This document shows, piece by piece, positions 11,882 to 25,264 of a DNA stretch of 64,000 nt. Every line of letters begins with the position of its first letter. Position 1 is the stretch's first letter. Both the position numbers and the translations under genes were made by a program. The notes under the pieces are model-generated. The model saw only the letters and a list, made by a program, of their open reading frames with translations. It did not search any database and was not told the origin of the DNA. This DNA is from Ciona intestinalis (lineage: Eukaryota; Chordata; Ascidiacea; Phlebobranchia; Cionidae). Location of the stretch: NCBI RefSeq assembly GCF_000224145.3, contig NW_004190397.2, positions 539,196 to 603,195 of the forward strand, in the 5' to 3' direction.

Positions 11882-12324
11882 GCCCCGTCTCATCTTACCC
11901 CAAATTTTGAACACGTCCCATCTTACCCCAAATTTGGCGGTCTCCCATCTTACCCCCAAATTTGGGGATGTCCCATCTTACCCCAAATTTTGGTTTTACC
12001 CCTACCGCACAGTAAATTCATTTTAAAAATTTGCTGCTTTTAGTTATTAGGGTGTAGTTTTTATTTGGTTGACTTCACTCTGTCCTAAATAACCGAGAAT
12101 AGTCATGTATATAGAACTCTGGGTAAAAAAGAGTGTAGTACCCGCATATACAGAGAGAAAAAAATATTAATGAAATTTCATATAAATTAAAATTTCTGCC
12201 AACTCTTTCGGAAAACTACTTGGTGTGCATTCTGTCGGCGAGAATTTCACGGCGGTCCACTTTTTGTTATTTCTATGGTGTTCCCTGTCTCGGTGTTTCC
12301 CCTTTCGTTAAACCCGCAGTTTTT

Positions 12325-12367
12325 GCCATAGATATCATGTACATGTTATGTATATGATATCTATGGC
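12325..12367. repeat. Short hairpin
   Basis: GCCATAGATATCAT at 12325 is matched by its exact complement ending at 12367, with about 15 bases between. The role is unknown. Confidence 0.7.
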
Positions 12368-12432
12368 TTATTTTCTGTTGAGTCACAATGTTCGTTACGC
12401 CCGGTTTTCTGTGCGTCTCGACCCCTCTGCCT

Positions 12433-12470
12433 ACGTCACCGTGTGACGTCACGCCTACGTCATAACATGA
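12433..12470. promoter_or_regulatory. Cluster of CRE-like motifs
   Basis: CTACGTCA occurs twice around a full palindromic TGACGTCA. This is the type of site bound by CREB/ATF factors. No start codon with a good downstream frame is seen nearby, so promoter use is only a possibility. Confidence 0.3.
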
Positions 12471-12859
12471 AATTTTCGCTTTTTTGAAATTTTTTTCCTA
12501 ATACTACTCGGCTGATTTATGAAATGCTTTTGACAATGGTCCTTTGTTACGCAACAAGCGCTATTTGTGTCGTCATCGTTCGTTTGTAAATTGTTTTCCT
12601 CTGCCGTCAATCTTGGTTTTCGCTAATAATAAAAAAACTTGGACGTCACTTTTTACCAATATTTTACGCATTGAGCCAAAAATCCGGTTCCGCCCGTAAT
12701 TCTGGTTCAGATAGTGCGGAACTTATTTTATGCGAGAAATTTGTTTGTTTGTTTTTTTCTGGGCAAAAAATTGAACACATTATTTTTCCAAGGTGTTACT
12801 GCACTTGCCTTTTAACCATAGGTTTCGGTTCGAGAATTGTCGTTGCCAACTTTTTTGGC

Positions 12860-13250
12860 GTACGTGTCCTTGGGCAAGACACTTAATGGTAATTGCTCCA
12901 ACCCAGTAGTTACTAATGGGTTGTCAAAATTATCCGCCACACAGAAAAACATTCACCGCAAAGTTACAAATGTGGTAACTCGTAAGCTGGCATGTGGCTA
13001 TGAAACCAAACACCCGTGTTATATAGTACTGCTGGGTAAGATGCTACATTTTTAGCACATAATATCCAAATATCCTGATCGTGTTTTAAACAATCAACAA
13101 CGGTCTATGGGATCCGTGAAGATACAGTTTTATATTTATTTAAATGTTTTTTTAATTTATATCAAATTGGACGAGAAAATGAAAGGGTGTCCCAACTTTC
13201 CCCACCCTACCATAACGACTGCAACTGTCCACCACGCGATAATAAAGCAA
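12860..13250 (+). mobile_element. SINE interrupted by a MITE
   Basis: The SINE body (TCCTTGGGCAAGACACTTAA, CCAACCCAGTAGT, AACTCGTAAGCTGGCA) is cut at GTGTTATA and resumes after the MITE with ACGACTGCAACTGTCCACCA. The tRNA-like head is missing. Confidence 0.7.
13023..13213 (+). mobile_element. MITE inserted in the SINE
   Basis: The intact SINE sequence elsewhere is GTGTTATAACGACT. Here it is GTGTTATA, the MITE, then ATAACGACT, so TA (or ATA) was duplicated. This fixes the ends and target site of the MITE family. Confidence 0.8.
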
Positions 13251-13430
13251 GTCGCACCCAAAAATTGCGGCTGGCTTATAGGCTACAGATTACTGCCCAG
13301 TGACTACAAATTACGTAATCGATATTTAATAATTCATTAGGAAAACAACGTTAAACAAGAGGTGTTAAGATTTATTTTGCTCTCAATCATGCGACAGGCT
13401 TTTTTTTCGGTGTATAGGAGTTGTGTTCGT

Positions 13431-13532
13431 GAGTATACGATTTTATAATTCTTTAAATGTTCTTTGTTTACCAACAAGTGGGACGAGTAAACAGAATGAA
13501 AAGGTATTCTATCTCCCCAAACCAGCTATATA
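13431..13532 (+). mobile_element. MITE fragment
   Basis: Right half only, with TTTATAATTCTTTAAATGTT and GACGAGTAAACAGAATGAAA. Confidence 0.5.
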
Positions 13533-14093
13533 ATTGTCTTTGTTTAAGAGCCTTAAAGGCGTTATATGCATACAGAACATAGGGCTATATTTGATTTACA
13601 ACATTTGGGCACGAAAATAGCTTTCTTTCTGCGTCACAATTCAGACATGGCGTGAACACACGTCAAATGTTAACTTTTGCATCAAACAATTCCCCTAATT
13701 TTAAATTCACGCCTGTCTGAACTTTTTGCCAAAGGCTAAAAGAAGACGCAAATAAAATTTGACTTGAAAAGATTATTCGAACTATGCGGGCGTCACGAAA
13801 TTTCGTTTGTATCTTGTAACCAATTTCCGTTTGCATTTTAACTCTGTCACGATTTTGAAAATTTTGAAGCCGTGCAGTAAGTGACTCAAACTGTAGTCGT
13901 GAAACACCCTTTAAAAATCGTCCCTAAACATAGATTTCTGAACAAAATTAGCGCAGCTTTATGTAATTACGGTGTGATAATGCAAAGCTAATAGCACGAG
14001 CAGACTAAGAAAAAAAATGAATTGCAAACAGTGTAGATTTAATACCATTAACAGTTAGTAAGTTATACTTAAGTTGAAGTTAACATTAAGCTA

Positions 14094-14286
14094 TAGAGTA
14101 GGGGGGGCGGGAGATGGGACACCTTTAGCACATAATATCTAAATATCCTGATCGTGTTTTAAACCATTAACAACGATCTGTGGGAGTCGTGAGGATACGG
14201 TATTAAAATCTTTGATTATTTTGTTTACTATTATATAGGACGAGAAATGGAATGAAAAGGTGTCCCATTTCCCTCACCCTACTATA
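14094..14286 (+). mobile_element. MITE, complete
   Basis: Both ends are present, about 290 bases upstream of the Ly6 start codon. Confidence 0.75.
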
Positions 14287-14573
14287 CGTACTTTAGCTAA
14301 AGTTAAGTTATAGAGTTATCGTTAAAAAGTTATGTTTAAGCTGAAATTATCATTTAGTTATGCTTTGTCATGCTGACTTTTTCGTTTTGTTATATGCTTT
14401 ATCTAAAGTTATAATTTATTTATTTTTTATCATGCTACAGTTTTCAACACTATTATCTATTTTAGAATATTTAAAATCTTTTGAAACTATATTATTATAT
14501 TGAAAAAACGCCGAATTTCTGTCTTCAAAATTACTTTTGTGGGAAATTGATTGGTACGGTACAATCTGCCGAC

Positions 14574-16256
14574 ATGCATTTGTCTTTCTTTCTGTTGCTG
14601 TTTTGTCCAGCGTTAACTTTTTCCACTGATTATTCGTGTTACCAAAACATATCCGCAAGAAGTTTAATTTGGGATCGTAATTTTTACGGTGACAAAGCGT
14701 GCCCGTACAATGGTGTACCACAGGCCTGTGTTTCTATAGAAGCCAAAGTGAGAACGCTGCTTGGAAACGGTAAGAGTAGTTTGCAATTGTTATTATGATT
14801 AACAGTTTTGCATTTTTGTGTTTTTTTGCACTTTTGTGAAAAAAATCCCCAAAAAATATTCACTCACAAAGAAACGGTAACTCGTAAGCTACGAGGTATA
14901 TGAAAAAAATAACACCCATGTTTAACGACTGTCGTTTTCCGGTGACGCGAGAATAAAGTGAGGTTCATTCATTCATTCGTTATTAATTAAAATTTTACCA
15001 CATTTTCAGTGACCCTAGCTATTAAAACTGTTGTTGTTTTATATCAGGCAACCTACTGATCGGTGAATGTGTCAACGCCACCAGCTGTGAAAACATCACC
15101 TGCCAAGACTATGAAACGAAAACACTAAGAATCAATCCATTTTTTAGACTGGAGTAAGTACGTTTTTTACAGGACATAAAATTGTAACAATGATTTGTGT
15201 GCAGTTTTCCAGCAAAATCGTTCTATTCTTCCAGATTTGCAATATCAGTATTAATGCCGTCTGCTCAGCTAAAAAGCCCAGTTAAAATACGTCCATATTT
15301 TCGTTATTATTCAGTAGACTACACTAATTGATATAATAACCAAAAACGTGATAACTCGTAAGCGGACAAGAGGTGTACATATTAACATAACATGCGCTCT
15401 GGGAAAGTGGTTTTAGCGTACATAGCTGTAGAGTTTATACGCTTTCACGGCTCGGCGCTAAATGTAAGCGTGTATGTCCTTTGGAAAGAAACTTAACAAA
15501 ACATTGGAAAACAAAACATAATTAAGACAACCGACGTTACCAGTCCAGGATAAATAAATAAATGTACAAATGAATGAATGAATGAATGAATGAATAAATG
15601 AATAAATGTAACTTACTTTATCCTCGCGTTGCTGGAAAATGACAGTCGTTGTAACACGGGTGTTAATACACCATGTCAGCTTACGAGTTACCATGTATGT
15701 TACTTTGTGTGTGAATACTATTTTTGATTTTCTTTTTTTTCATTTTTTTAGTTCATGCACCGTGACTTGCTGCTACAGCAACGGCTGCAACAACGTAACA
15801 ATTAAAGAGATTAGCAACCCGTTCAGTGGATTTGGTGGTCTACCACTTCTGCCTGGACCAGTAATTCTGCCAGTGGTTAATACAACCATGGCAGTTCCAC
15901 CACATGACAACTCCACAACTCCAGAAGTGCCACCGCCAATAATTGTAACAACTCCAGAAATGCCACCGCCAATCATTGTAACAACTCCTGAAATGCCACC
16001 GCCAATAATTGTAACGACTGCAGAAATGCCACCTATACCTACAACAAACAGTGTATCTGAACACGAACATCACTGGCATGCCACAGAACCGCAAGAACAG
16101 CCGGAAATGGAGATTAATATGCCTACAGTACAGTCAATGCTTTTTGACGCAGAAGTTACTACAAGTTCCGGGAATAGTCTTAAAGTTGCCACGGTTAGAA
16201 TTGTGATATTTTCATCTGTTTGTCTTGCAATTTTTCAAATGGTTTTGTTTGGATAA
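14574..16256 (+). CDS. GPI-anchored Ly6/uPAR-domain protein with Pro/Thr stalk
   Basis: Exons 14574-14769, 15048-15153 and 15752-16256 join in frame to 268 residues. Residues 1-18 (MHLSFFLLLFCPALTFST) are a signal peptide. The next ~95 residues hold ten cysteines and end in CCYSNGCN, the CC-x4-CN close of Ly6/uPAR three-finger domains. A stalk follows with four units of about 11 residues (TTPEMPPPIIV type), then a His/Glu/Met-rich stretch. The last 20 residues are hydrophobic (VRIVIFSSVCLAIFQMVLFG), as in a GPI-attachment signal. Such proteins sit on the outer cell surface as ligands or receptor modulators. An in-frame ATG exists upstream at 14481, but 14574 puts the signal peptide first. The exact orthologue is not recognised. 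Confidence 0.85.
14861..14978 (+). mobile_element. SINE 3' module
   Basis: CGGTAACTCGTAAGCTACGA, TGTCGTTTTCCGGTGACGCG and a CATTCATTCATT end are seen in intron 1 of the Ly6 gene. Confidence 0.65.
15566..15716 (-). mobile_element. SINE 3' module, reverse, with GAAT tract
   Basis: The GAATGAATGAATGAATGAAT tract leads into ATGTAACTTACTTTATCCTC and GCTTACGAGTTACCATGTAT. It ends about 35 bases before Ly6 exon 3. A further SINE scrap lies near 15345-15400. Confidence 0.7.
15915..16043 (+). repeat. 33-bp coding repeat, about four units
   Basis: Units start at 15915, 15948, 15981 and 16014 and encode TTPEVPPPIIV, TTPEMPPPIIV (twice) and a diverging TTAEMPPIP. Together they form the extracellular stalk of the Ly6 protein. 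Confidence 0.9.
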
Positions 16257-16376
16257 AAAGAAGACACATGTAAAAGCAATACTTCTATATATAGCCAACG
16301 GTATTTTGTATACCATCTGTTTAAGTTACACATAGGCTATCGTAGTTATAGATTACTTTTTGCACTGTTTAATTAC

Positions 16377-16562
16377 ATAGTAAGGTGGGGGAATTTGGGA
16401 CACCTTTTTTGTTTATTTTCTCGTCCCATTTGATAGTAAACAAAGAACATTCAAAAAATTATAAAACCGTATCCCCACGACTCCCATAGACCGTTGTTAT
16501 AATTGTTTAAAACATATTTGGATTTTATGCGCCAAAGTGTCCCGTATTTCCCCAGTTCTATA
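16377..16562 (-). mobile_element. MITE, complete
   Basis: Reverse orientation, with the block CACGACTCCCATAGACCGTT intact, about 120 bases after the Ly6 stop. Confidence 0.75.
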
Positions 16563-16616
16563 AGTTAAAATACCGTATAATATACAGGGAGAATCATATA
16601 TCCTGTAAACTTTTAA

Positions 16617-16885
16617 TTTCAAAATTTCGAAACGTTTTTTTTCAAAATTGTGTTGCAATCCAGAAATTATCGAAACGAAATTTCGTTTTCAAAATAACAA
16701 CACTCATTTGGAAACGAAACTTTGCAACTCGAAGTGAAACTGGAAACATTTTCCCATTTTAAGACAGAAATGCATTAGTTTCCATGCCCTACTTATTACT
16801 CGATTTCAAAATTTCGAAACATTTTTTTGTCAAAATTGTGTTGCAATGCGAAGAATTTCGGAAACGAAATTTCGTTTTCGAAATG
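16617..16885 (+). repeat. Direct repeat around a CGAAATTTCG palindrome
   Basis: TTTCAAAATTTCGAAAC, AAAATTGTGTTGCAAT and CGAAACGAAATTTCGTTTTC occur in order at 16617-16700 and again at 16803-16885. It is an unclassified duplicated segment. Confidence 0.65.
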
Positions 16886-16962
16886 AATCTAGTCACTTGC
16901 ATTAGTGTCTATATACCCTATATGCTAATTGGTTGCTTTTACCATCTAATCGTAATCCAGCA

Positions 16963-17080
16963 AAGTAACATACTTGTAAACTCGTAATTTGACATGAAGT
17001 TTATGAAACTGAACACCAGTGTTATAACGACTGTCGTATTTCGGCCACGCGAGGATAAATAAGTTACATTAATTCATTCA
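16963..17080 (+). mobile_element. SINE 3' module
   Basis: AGTAACATACTTGTAAACTC, GTGTTATAACGACTGTCGTA and GGCCACGCGAGGATAAATAA are visible. Confidence 0.65.
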
Positions 17081-17196
17081 TTGTATTTTTGAAATTAACG
17101 TTATCTGACTTTGTATTTTTTCCCGTATTTATGTTTAACTTTTTGCTTTTGACTTGCATGCTTTTAAATTCAGTGTTTAAACTAAGCGAATAGGCT

Positions 17197-17392
17197 ATAT
17201 AGTAGGGTGGAGGCAATTGGTCATATTTTTGTTTTAATTTTTCGTTCCTTTTAGTAGTAAACAAAGAACTTCTAAAAAATATAAAACCTTATCCTCGCGA
17301 CTCCCATAGACCGTTGTTAATTGTTTAAAATTCAATCAGGATATTTGGATATTATGTGTTAAAGGTGTCCCATCTCCCCCTCCCTACTATAT
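17197..17392 (-). mobile_element. MITE, complete
   Basis: It is flanked by TATA on both sides. The left end is diverged (GGTGGAGGCAATTGGTCAT). Confidence 0.7.
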
Positions 17393-17819
17393 AGTCGGAA
17401 CAGTTACTTTAATAATCAATTATAAATCTTGTATAATATTTTCACTGTATATGACTATATTAGCTTGTACCCTATAGAACGTCGATTTCTTAAATATTTC
17501 GTTATGTTATTAATTATTTGGAAAGCGGAAACGCACGTCTATCATGATATAGCTTCACTTTTCTGATAAGTGTATCTGGAAATACCAGGTCGTGAACATA
17601 ATTCATTGTAATAATTCAAGTCGCTTTTTTGACACACACGTCATGGAAAATTACTGGAAAATATTACATCATGAATTTAACTGTAAATGTAAAGACATGA
17701 TATTTAAGCGTGTACTGCATGGAGCGTATACGTGGTAACTATAAAGGAGAGTGTGTTTGCGTGATATATTTACTTTATTTTAAATTTTAAACTGAAATGT
17801 GTACAATCGTGTGCCCCTA

Positions 17820-17906
17820 ATGTAGCAGGGTAGGGGAAGATGGGACACCTTTGGTACATAAAATCTAAATATTTTAATCGTGTTTTAAACAATTAACAAC
17901 ATCCCA
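17820..17906 (+). mobile_element. MITE, left half only
   Basis: It reads AGGGTAGGGGAAGATGGGAC through CGTGTTTTAAACAATTAACA and then stops. Confidence 0.65.
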
Positions 17907-17998
17907 TATGTTAACATTTCTGTCAGTAAAATAAACTGCATAGGCATCAAATCAATTGTCTAATTTCGTGCCTAAAATGGCTTGTGTAGCCATTGAAA

Positions 17999-18343
17999 TC
18001 CGGCGCCGTGGCATAGTGGTTAGCGCGCCTGCCTGTAACCCAGAGGTAATGGGTTCAAGGATCGACGCTGCTACCACTGTGGGCNNNNNNNNNNNNNNNN
18101 NNNNNNNNNNNNNNNNNNNNNNNNNNNNNNNNNNCCAACCCAAGTGGTCACTAATGGGTTGTCCAAATTATCAGCCATACATAAAAAAAGAAAAAAATCC
18201 GCCCCCCAAAATAATCACCTACAAAGTAACATACATGGTAACTCAATAAGCTGGCACGAGGTGTTAAACCCGTGTGATAACGACTGTCGTTTTCCGGCCA
18301 CGCGAGGATAAAGTAAGTTACATCCATTCATTCTTTCATTCAT
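17999..18343 (+). mobile_element. Composite SINE, full length, with gap
   Basis: The tRNA-like head has box A (TGGCATAGTGGTTAGCGC) and a box B-like GGGTTCAAGG. It is followed, after 50 N, by CCAACCCAAGTGGTCACTAA, an A-rich linker and the 3' module ending CATTCATTC. This is the best local reference for the two-part structure of the family. Confidence 0.75.
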
Positions 18344-18670
18344 TTAAAACTAAGAGTTCAATTATCGAGTTCCTTTTACAACTTCTATCTAAAAAACTCA
18401 TTTTATGATTTTTTATGTATTATACAGTTCACTAGCGGGTAACCAGTGCTTAAAAGTACGAAATTTACCTATAAACGATTAATCAAGACAAAAATTGTTG
18501 GACTAAATCAGACAAATGCTTTTTTTATAAAAATATATCAGACACCACTTTTTGGCAACACTGATTTCGAACTAATTTTGACAAAATTCATTAATAAGTT
18601 TCGTATTGAATCTTGTGACTTAGATTTTTTGTGGTTTATTGTTGTCGTATATTAGCTTCTAATCTCCAAA

Positions 18671-20950
18671 ATGGAGTCGGAATGGCCGTCTTTAGACGAC
18701 ATTCGCCAATTAACAACATCTGAAGAAATTGAAAAAGCGTTTAAAGAAGTTGAAAGCAGTGAACAACGATATACAAACGAATTAAATGAGCAACTCGAAA
18801 ATAAATCTGTACTTGACGAACGAATGGATAGCTTGAACAAAATGCTGCCTAATTTAGACCTTCTACATTCTGACTCAAAAAACCTCTTTGGGATAATTCA
18901 ATTTACGTATACCTTAGCTGAAAACATAAGCTCAAAAGTACGTTTACTCGATTTAGCAAAATCGCAAGTTTTTAAAGCGATTCAAAGAGTAGACGACGTT
19001 TTGGACTTAAAATTTTGCACAGACGGTGTGAAAACTGCTATGGAGTCAAACGACTACGAAAAAGCTGCAGCAAACATACACAGGTATTTGTGTTTAGACG
19101 AAAACGTTATAAAACAGACTGTACATGAAGGTACTGAAAGCTCAAGTATAAATGCTTCCCTAAAAGTGCTGAAGGAGGCCAGAGTGGCTATGTCCCAGGT
19201 CGTAGCTGAACAGTTTGATCTTGCCGTGCTAAATAATGACCTTACTGGAGTTGAAAGATTTTTCAAAATTTTTCCGTTGCTAAAAATGGAAGACGAAGGC
19301 CTTGACAAATTTTCGCATTATTTGTGCCAAGAGATTGCTAAGAGTTCGAGTGAAAATTTAAAACAAGCTTTGCAAATCGAGACTGGCGATACAAGGTATA
19401 GTTTAATTTTTGCCGATGTTTTGACCCTGCTTTTTGAAGGGATAGCTAGAACTGTAGAAAAGCAGCAACCGTTGGTAGAAACATATTATGGGCCGGGAAA
19501 ATTATTCGTTTTGATCAAAAACGTCCAATTAGAGTGCGATAAACAAACGAATGTGGTCCTGCAAAAGTTTAAAGAAGTACGCAGCTTTAAGGGTACTGTC
19601 CAAAGGGTACAGCAATCGTTATTTTCAAGTAAAAAACCTGAAAATGAGCAAAAAGTTGACCCACGAGACCTGGAGCCACTACTTACAGAAGTTACCATAA
19701 TAAGTTCTCGAACAGAGCTTTATTTACGGTTTATAAAGCGAAGAGTCCAAGCTGATATAGAAATCGTTTTCCCCACGAAAGAAATTAAACAAGAGCGACA
19801 AAAAGAGTTGCAAGCGTGGATCACGAATTGTGAATTAAGCCATTGTATACAAGAGGTCATAGGATACTATATTATAATGGAGGAATATTACATGCGTGAG
19901 TCCATAGCAAAAGCTATACAACTCGACAGTTTTGAGCCTGGGAATTTAACATCTAGCATGATAGATGATGTGTTTTATATATTAAAACAGTGCATTAAAA
20001 GGTCCATGATGAGTTCTTCGATAGATTGTGTTTGCGCTATGCTAAACCATGCGACTTCTGTTTTGGACGGTGAGTTCCGTGATGTTTTGGTTAACCAAGT
20101 TAAAATCGGCTTCCCTTCTGGTGGAATGTTGGATAATATAAGTTCCGCTTATACTGTGATGCAGTCGTCATTTCAGCACGGAAAACTACAAAGCGTGGAC
20201 GAGCAGAGCACCGCAACCAGGCAGAAGTTTCTCTGTACTCTAAACAATGCCGAAGTAGCTAGCGAGCACGTACAGACACTAAAACACAGCTTAGACGCTG
20301 AAGTAACCAAGGTATTCAACCAGCTTACAGAACAAGAAATGGCCAAAATGGAAAGCTGTCTTGCAGATTTAGCTTTGCTGTCCACGAAATTCAGGAACGT
20401 TTTACAAAGTGGTTTAACCGATTTAAGCGTCTCGCTCATAAAGCCAGAAATTAAGCCATTAGTTTCAAATTTCTTATCCGTAAGTCATAATATAAATGAA
20501 GATGATCTAACAGATTACGAGGCCAACGACCCTTGGGTGCAAGAAGTTATTTTCAACATACAAGAACTCTTAAACAAATTCCAGCCAGTACTATCTCCTA
20601 ATATATATGACCAACTGATCAGTCATTTAATAAATGAAGTAGTAGTGCAACTCGAAAAAGCTATTTTAAAAAGCACGTTTAACCGTCTCGGAGCTCTCTT
20701 TTTTGACAAAGAACTGCGTTCTCTTGTGAGCTACTTAACTTCTACAAGCTCTTGGAGTGTTCGCGACCGTTTTGCAAGAATGATGCAGATATGTACCATT
20801 TTGAATTTGGATAAAGTATCAGAAATAGACGATTACTGGGGACACAACGCGGGTTCCCTAACATGGCGTTTAACACCTGCAGAAGTCCGTCAAGTTCTGA
20901 GTTTGAGACCGGATTTTAAATCGGATGAAATTCGGCAACTAAAGCTTTAG
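18671..20950 (+). CDS. COG4: Conserved oligomeric Golgi complex subunit 4, single exon
   Basis: COG4 is a lobe A subunit of the Golgi tethering complex for retrograde transport and binds SNARE/SM proteins. The 759-residue frame matches vertebrate COG4 along its length: LAENISSKVRLLDLAKSQVF, DDVLDLKFCTDGVKTA, RYLCLD, VERFFKIFPLL, PIVETYYGPGKL-like, TEVTIISSRTELYLRF, LTSSMIDDVFYILKQCI, FLSVSHNINEDDLTDYEAND, and the C-terminal LTWRLTPAEVRQVLSLRPDF. Human COG4 is about 785 residues, so the protein is complete. The ATG follows CCAAA. The whole gene is one uninterrupted exon, unlike its intron-rich neighbours. No frame break is seen. Confidence 0.97.
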   Translation: MESEWPSLDDIRQLTTSEEIEKAFKEVESSEQRYTNELNEQLENKSVLDERMDSLNKMLPNLDLLHSDSKNLFGIIQFTYTLAENISSKVRLLDLAKSQVFKAIQRVDDVLDLKFCTDGVKTAMESNDYEKAAANIHRYLCLDENVIKQTVHEGTESSSINASLKVLKEARVAMSQVVAEQFDLAVLNNDLTGVERFFKIFPLLKMEDEGLDKFSHYLCQEIAKSSSENLKQALQIETGDTRYSLIFADVLTLLFEGIARTVEKQQPLVETYYGPGKLFVLIKNVQLECDKQTNVVLQKFKEVRSFKGTVQRVQQSLFSSKKPENEQKVDPRDLEPLLTEVTIISSRTELYLRFIKRRVQADIEIVFPTKEIKQERQKELQAWITNCELSHCIQEVIGYYIIMEEYYMRESIAKAIQLDSFEPGNLTSSMIDDVFYILKQCIKRSMMSSSIDCVCAMLNHATSVLDGEFRDVLVNQVKIGFPSGGMLDNISSAYTVMQSSFQHGKLQSVDEQSTATRQKFLCTLNNAEVASEHVQTLKHSLDAEVTKVFNQLTEQEMAKMESCLADLALLSTKFRNVLQSGLTDLSVSLIKPEIKPLVSNFLSVSHNINEDDLTDYEANDPWVQEVIFNIQELLNKFQPVLSPNIYDQLISHLINEVVVQLEKAILKSTFNRLGALFFDKELRSLVSYLTSTSSWSVRDRFARMMQICTILNLDKVSEIDDYWGHNAGSLTWRLTPAEVRQVLSLRPDFKSDEIRQLKL

Positions 20951-21276
20951 TGTGCTAAGTTTTTCTATTTATTTATTCCGTAAACAGAAGTTTTATGTAA
21001 AATAATTTCAATATTATATAGTTTTGTGGGTCAGTGCTATTAGTATGTTCGGTTTTGTATAAACTGTTTGCATTTAAATTCAAAATCAAGTTATATAAAT
21101 AGCTTACTTGAAGTCTACAGATCTCTTTGCGCCATTTAAAAAAAAATTTGTATCTTATAAAAATGCATACGAAAACCTTTTCGTAAAGTAATATATATAA
21201 TGTATATATATTGTTATTTGGTAAAAGTTTAATATATATATATAAATTGTATGCAATACTGGTGCTTCTATAAATA

Positions 21277-21477
21277 AATATAGTAGGCAGGGGGACGATG
21301 GGACACCTTTAGCACATAATATCCAAATATCCTGATCGTGTTTTAAACAATTAACAACGGTCTTTTTGGGAGTTGTGAGGATGCGGTTTCACAATTCTTT
21401 GAATGTTCTTTGTTTACTACCAAATGAAATGAGAAAATGGAAAAAAAGGGTGTCTCATTCCCCCCACCTTACTATAT
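21277..21477 (+). mobile_element. MITE, complete
   Basis: Both ends are present, and the left end follows an AATAAATATA sequence closely. Confidence 0.75.
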
Positions 21478-21857
21478 ATATGTTACACATTTTACATAGT
21501 GGCCAAAATGTTTTAATACTAATATATTGGTGTTATATACAAATGTATTGTATATTTGAAACCAAATACTTATAAACGGTTATTACTTCCTGTTATTTTC
21601 TTCTTTAAGGTCTGAATAATCCACTTTCTTAACAAGACATATTCACTCTTTTATAAATAGCAATCATATTATTAATGAGCATAAATTAGTAGTATTGTAT
21701 TGAGACCCCCAAAAAATTAATTGACAACCCAATTAATCAAACAAAAACAACCGATTAGTTAAAATACAATGACATAATGTTTTTTAAATATTCTTATGCC
21801 TTTTCTTATGCTACAATTTAAACTAATTATCACATTGGTGCATTAAAATCATATATG

Positions 21858-22051
21858 GAGTATTGTGGGGTAAGACGGGACACCTTTAGCACATAATATC
21901 CAAATATCCTGATCCTGTTTTTAACAATTAACAACGGTCTATGGGAATCGTGAGGATTCGGTTTTATAATTTTTGAAATATTTTTTGTTTACTATCAAAT
22001 GGGCCGGAAAAAAGAATAAAAGGTGTTCCATCTTCCCCAACCCTACTATAT
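21858..22051 (+). mobile_element. MITE, complete
   Basis: The left end is TGTGGGGTAAGACGGGACAC, the variant with GGGGTAAGA instead of GGGGGAAGA. Confidence 0.75.
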
Positions 22052-22318
22052 AGTAGTTTAAAGTTCATTTATCCAGTGGCAGTGTCCATTAGTTACTAGA
22101 TTTTTTCCCGCTCTATATTTAAATAATTCCAATTCGGAAACCCAATGTTATATTCAATATATGTCTGTGTACAAAATATTTTGCATTGATACCTACACAT
22201 ATTTAAGAATACTGAATGCCTTGTTTATAAATGTCTGTTTAAGTGTAGTTTTTCATACTCGAAATTGTATTACCAGCTTTGGGTGCATAATTTAATAGGA
22301 ATTACCACTTAGTGCAAA

Positions 22319-25033
<2,715 letters not shown>

Positions 25034-25070
25034 GCCTAAGATTTTTACAGCATTGTTATTGTTTTTATAA

Positions 25071-25264
25071 TATAGTAGGGTGGGGGAAGATGGGACACCT
25101 TTAGCACATAATATCCAAATATCCTGATCGTGTTTTAAACAATTAACCACGGTCTATGAGAGTCGTGAGAATACGGTTATAATTCTTTTAATATTCTTTG
25201 TTTACTGCCAATTGGATGAGAAAATAGAACGAAAATGTGTCCCATTTTCCCACACTCTGTTATA
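25071..25264 (+). mobile_element. MITE, complete
   Basis: The left end is GTAGGGTGGGGGAAGATGGG exactly as the family consensus, 40 bases after the TMEM50 stop. Confidence 0.8.

Larger units (their letters stand above)
11882..14573. other. Macoilin to Ly6 intergenic stretch
   Basis: It holds three phrases of the type CCCATCTTACCCCAAATTT right after the macoilin stop (11890-11990), a hairpin (12325-12367), CRE-like boxes (about 12433-12470), a SINE broken by a MITE (12878-13250), and two more MITEs (13431-13532, 14094-14286). I find no convincing gene. Confidence 0.6.
16257..18670. other. Ly6 to COG4 intergenic stretch
   Basis: It holds MITEs (16377-16562, 17197-17392, 17820-17906), a direct repeat rich in TTTCGAAAC (16617-16700 and 16803-16885), SINE pieces (16963-17080, 17999-18343) and a 50-base gap (18085-18134). 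No gene is seen. Confidence 0.6.
20951..22318. other. COG4 to TMEM50 intergenic stretch
   Basis: It contains an AATAAA at about 21272 (possible COG4 poly(A) signal) and two complete MITEs. Nothing else is recognised. Confidence 0.5.

Noticed and set aside
12671-13055. Frames starting MSQKSGSARNSGSDS and MSLPTFLAYVSLGKT
   Set aside because: The second is SINE sequence and the first shows no splice partner or conservation that I can recognise.
15773-16094. Minus-strand Gly/Trp-rich frames
   Set aside because: They are antisense to the repetitive Ly6 stalk and follow its 33-bp repeat.
18001-18060. A functional tRNA gene at the SINE head
   Set aside because: Box A and box B are present, but the stems do not close and the sequence continues into the SINE body, as in other copies.
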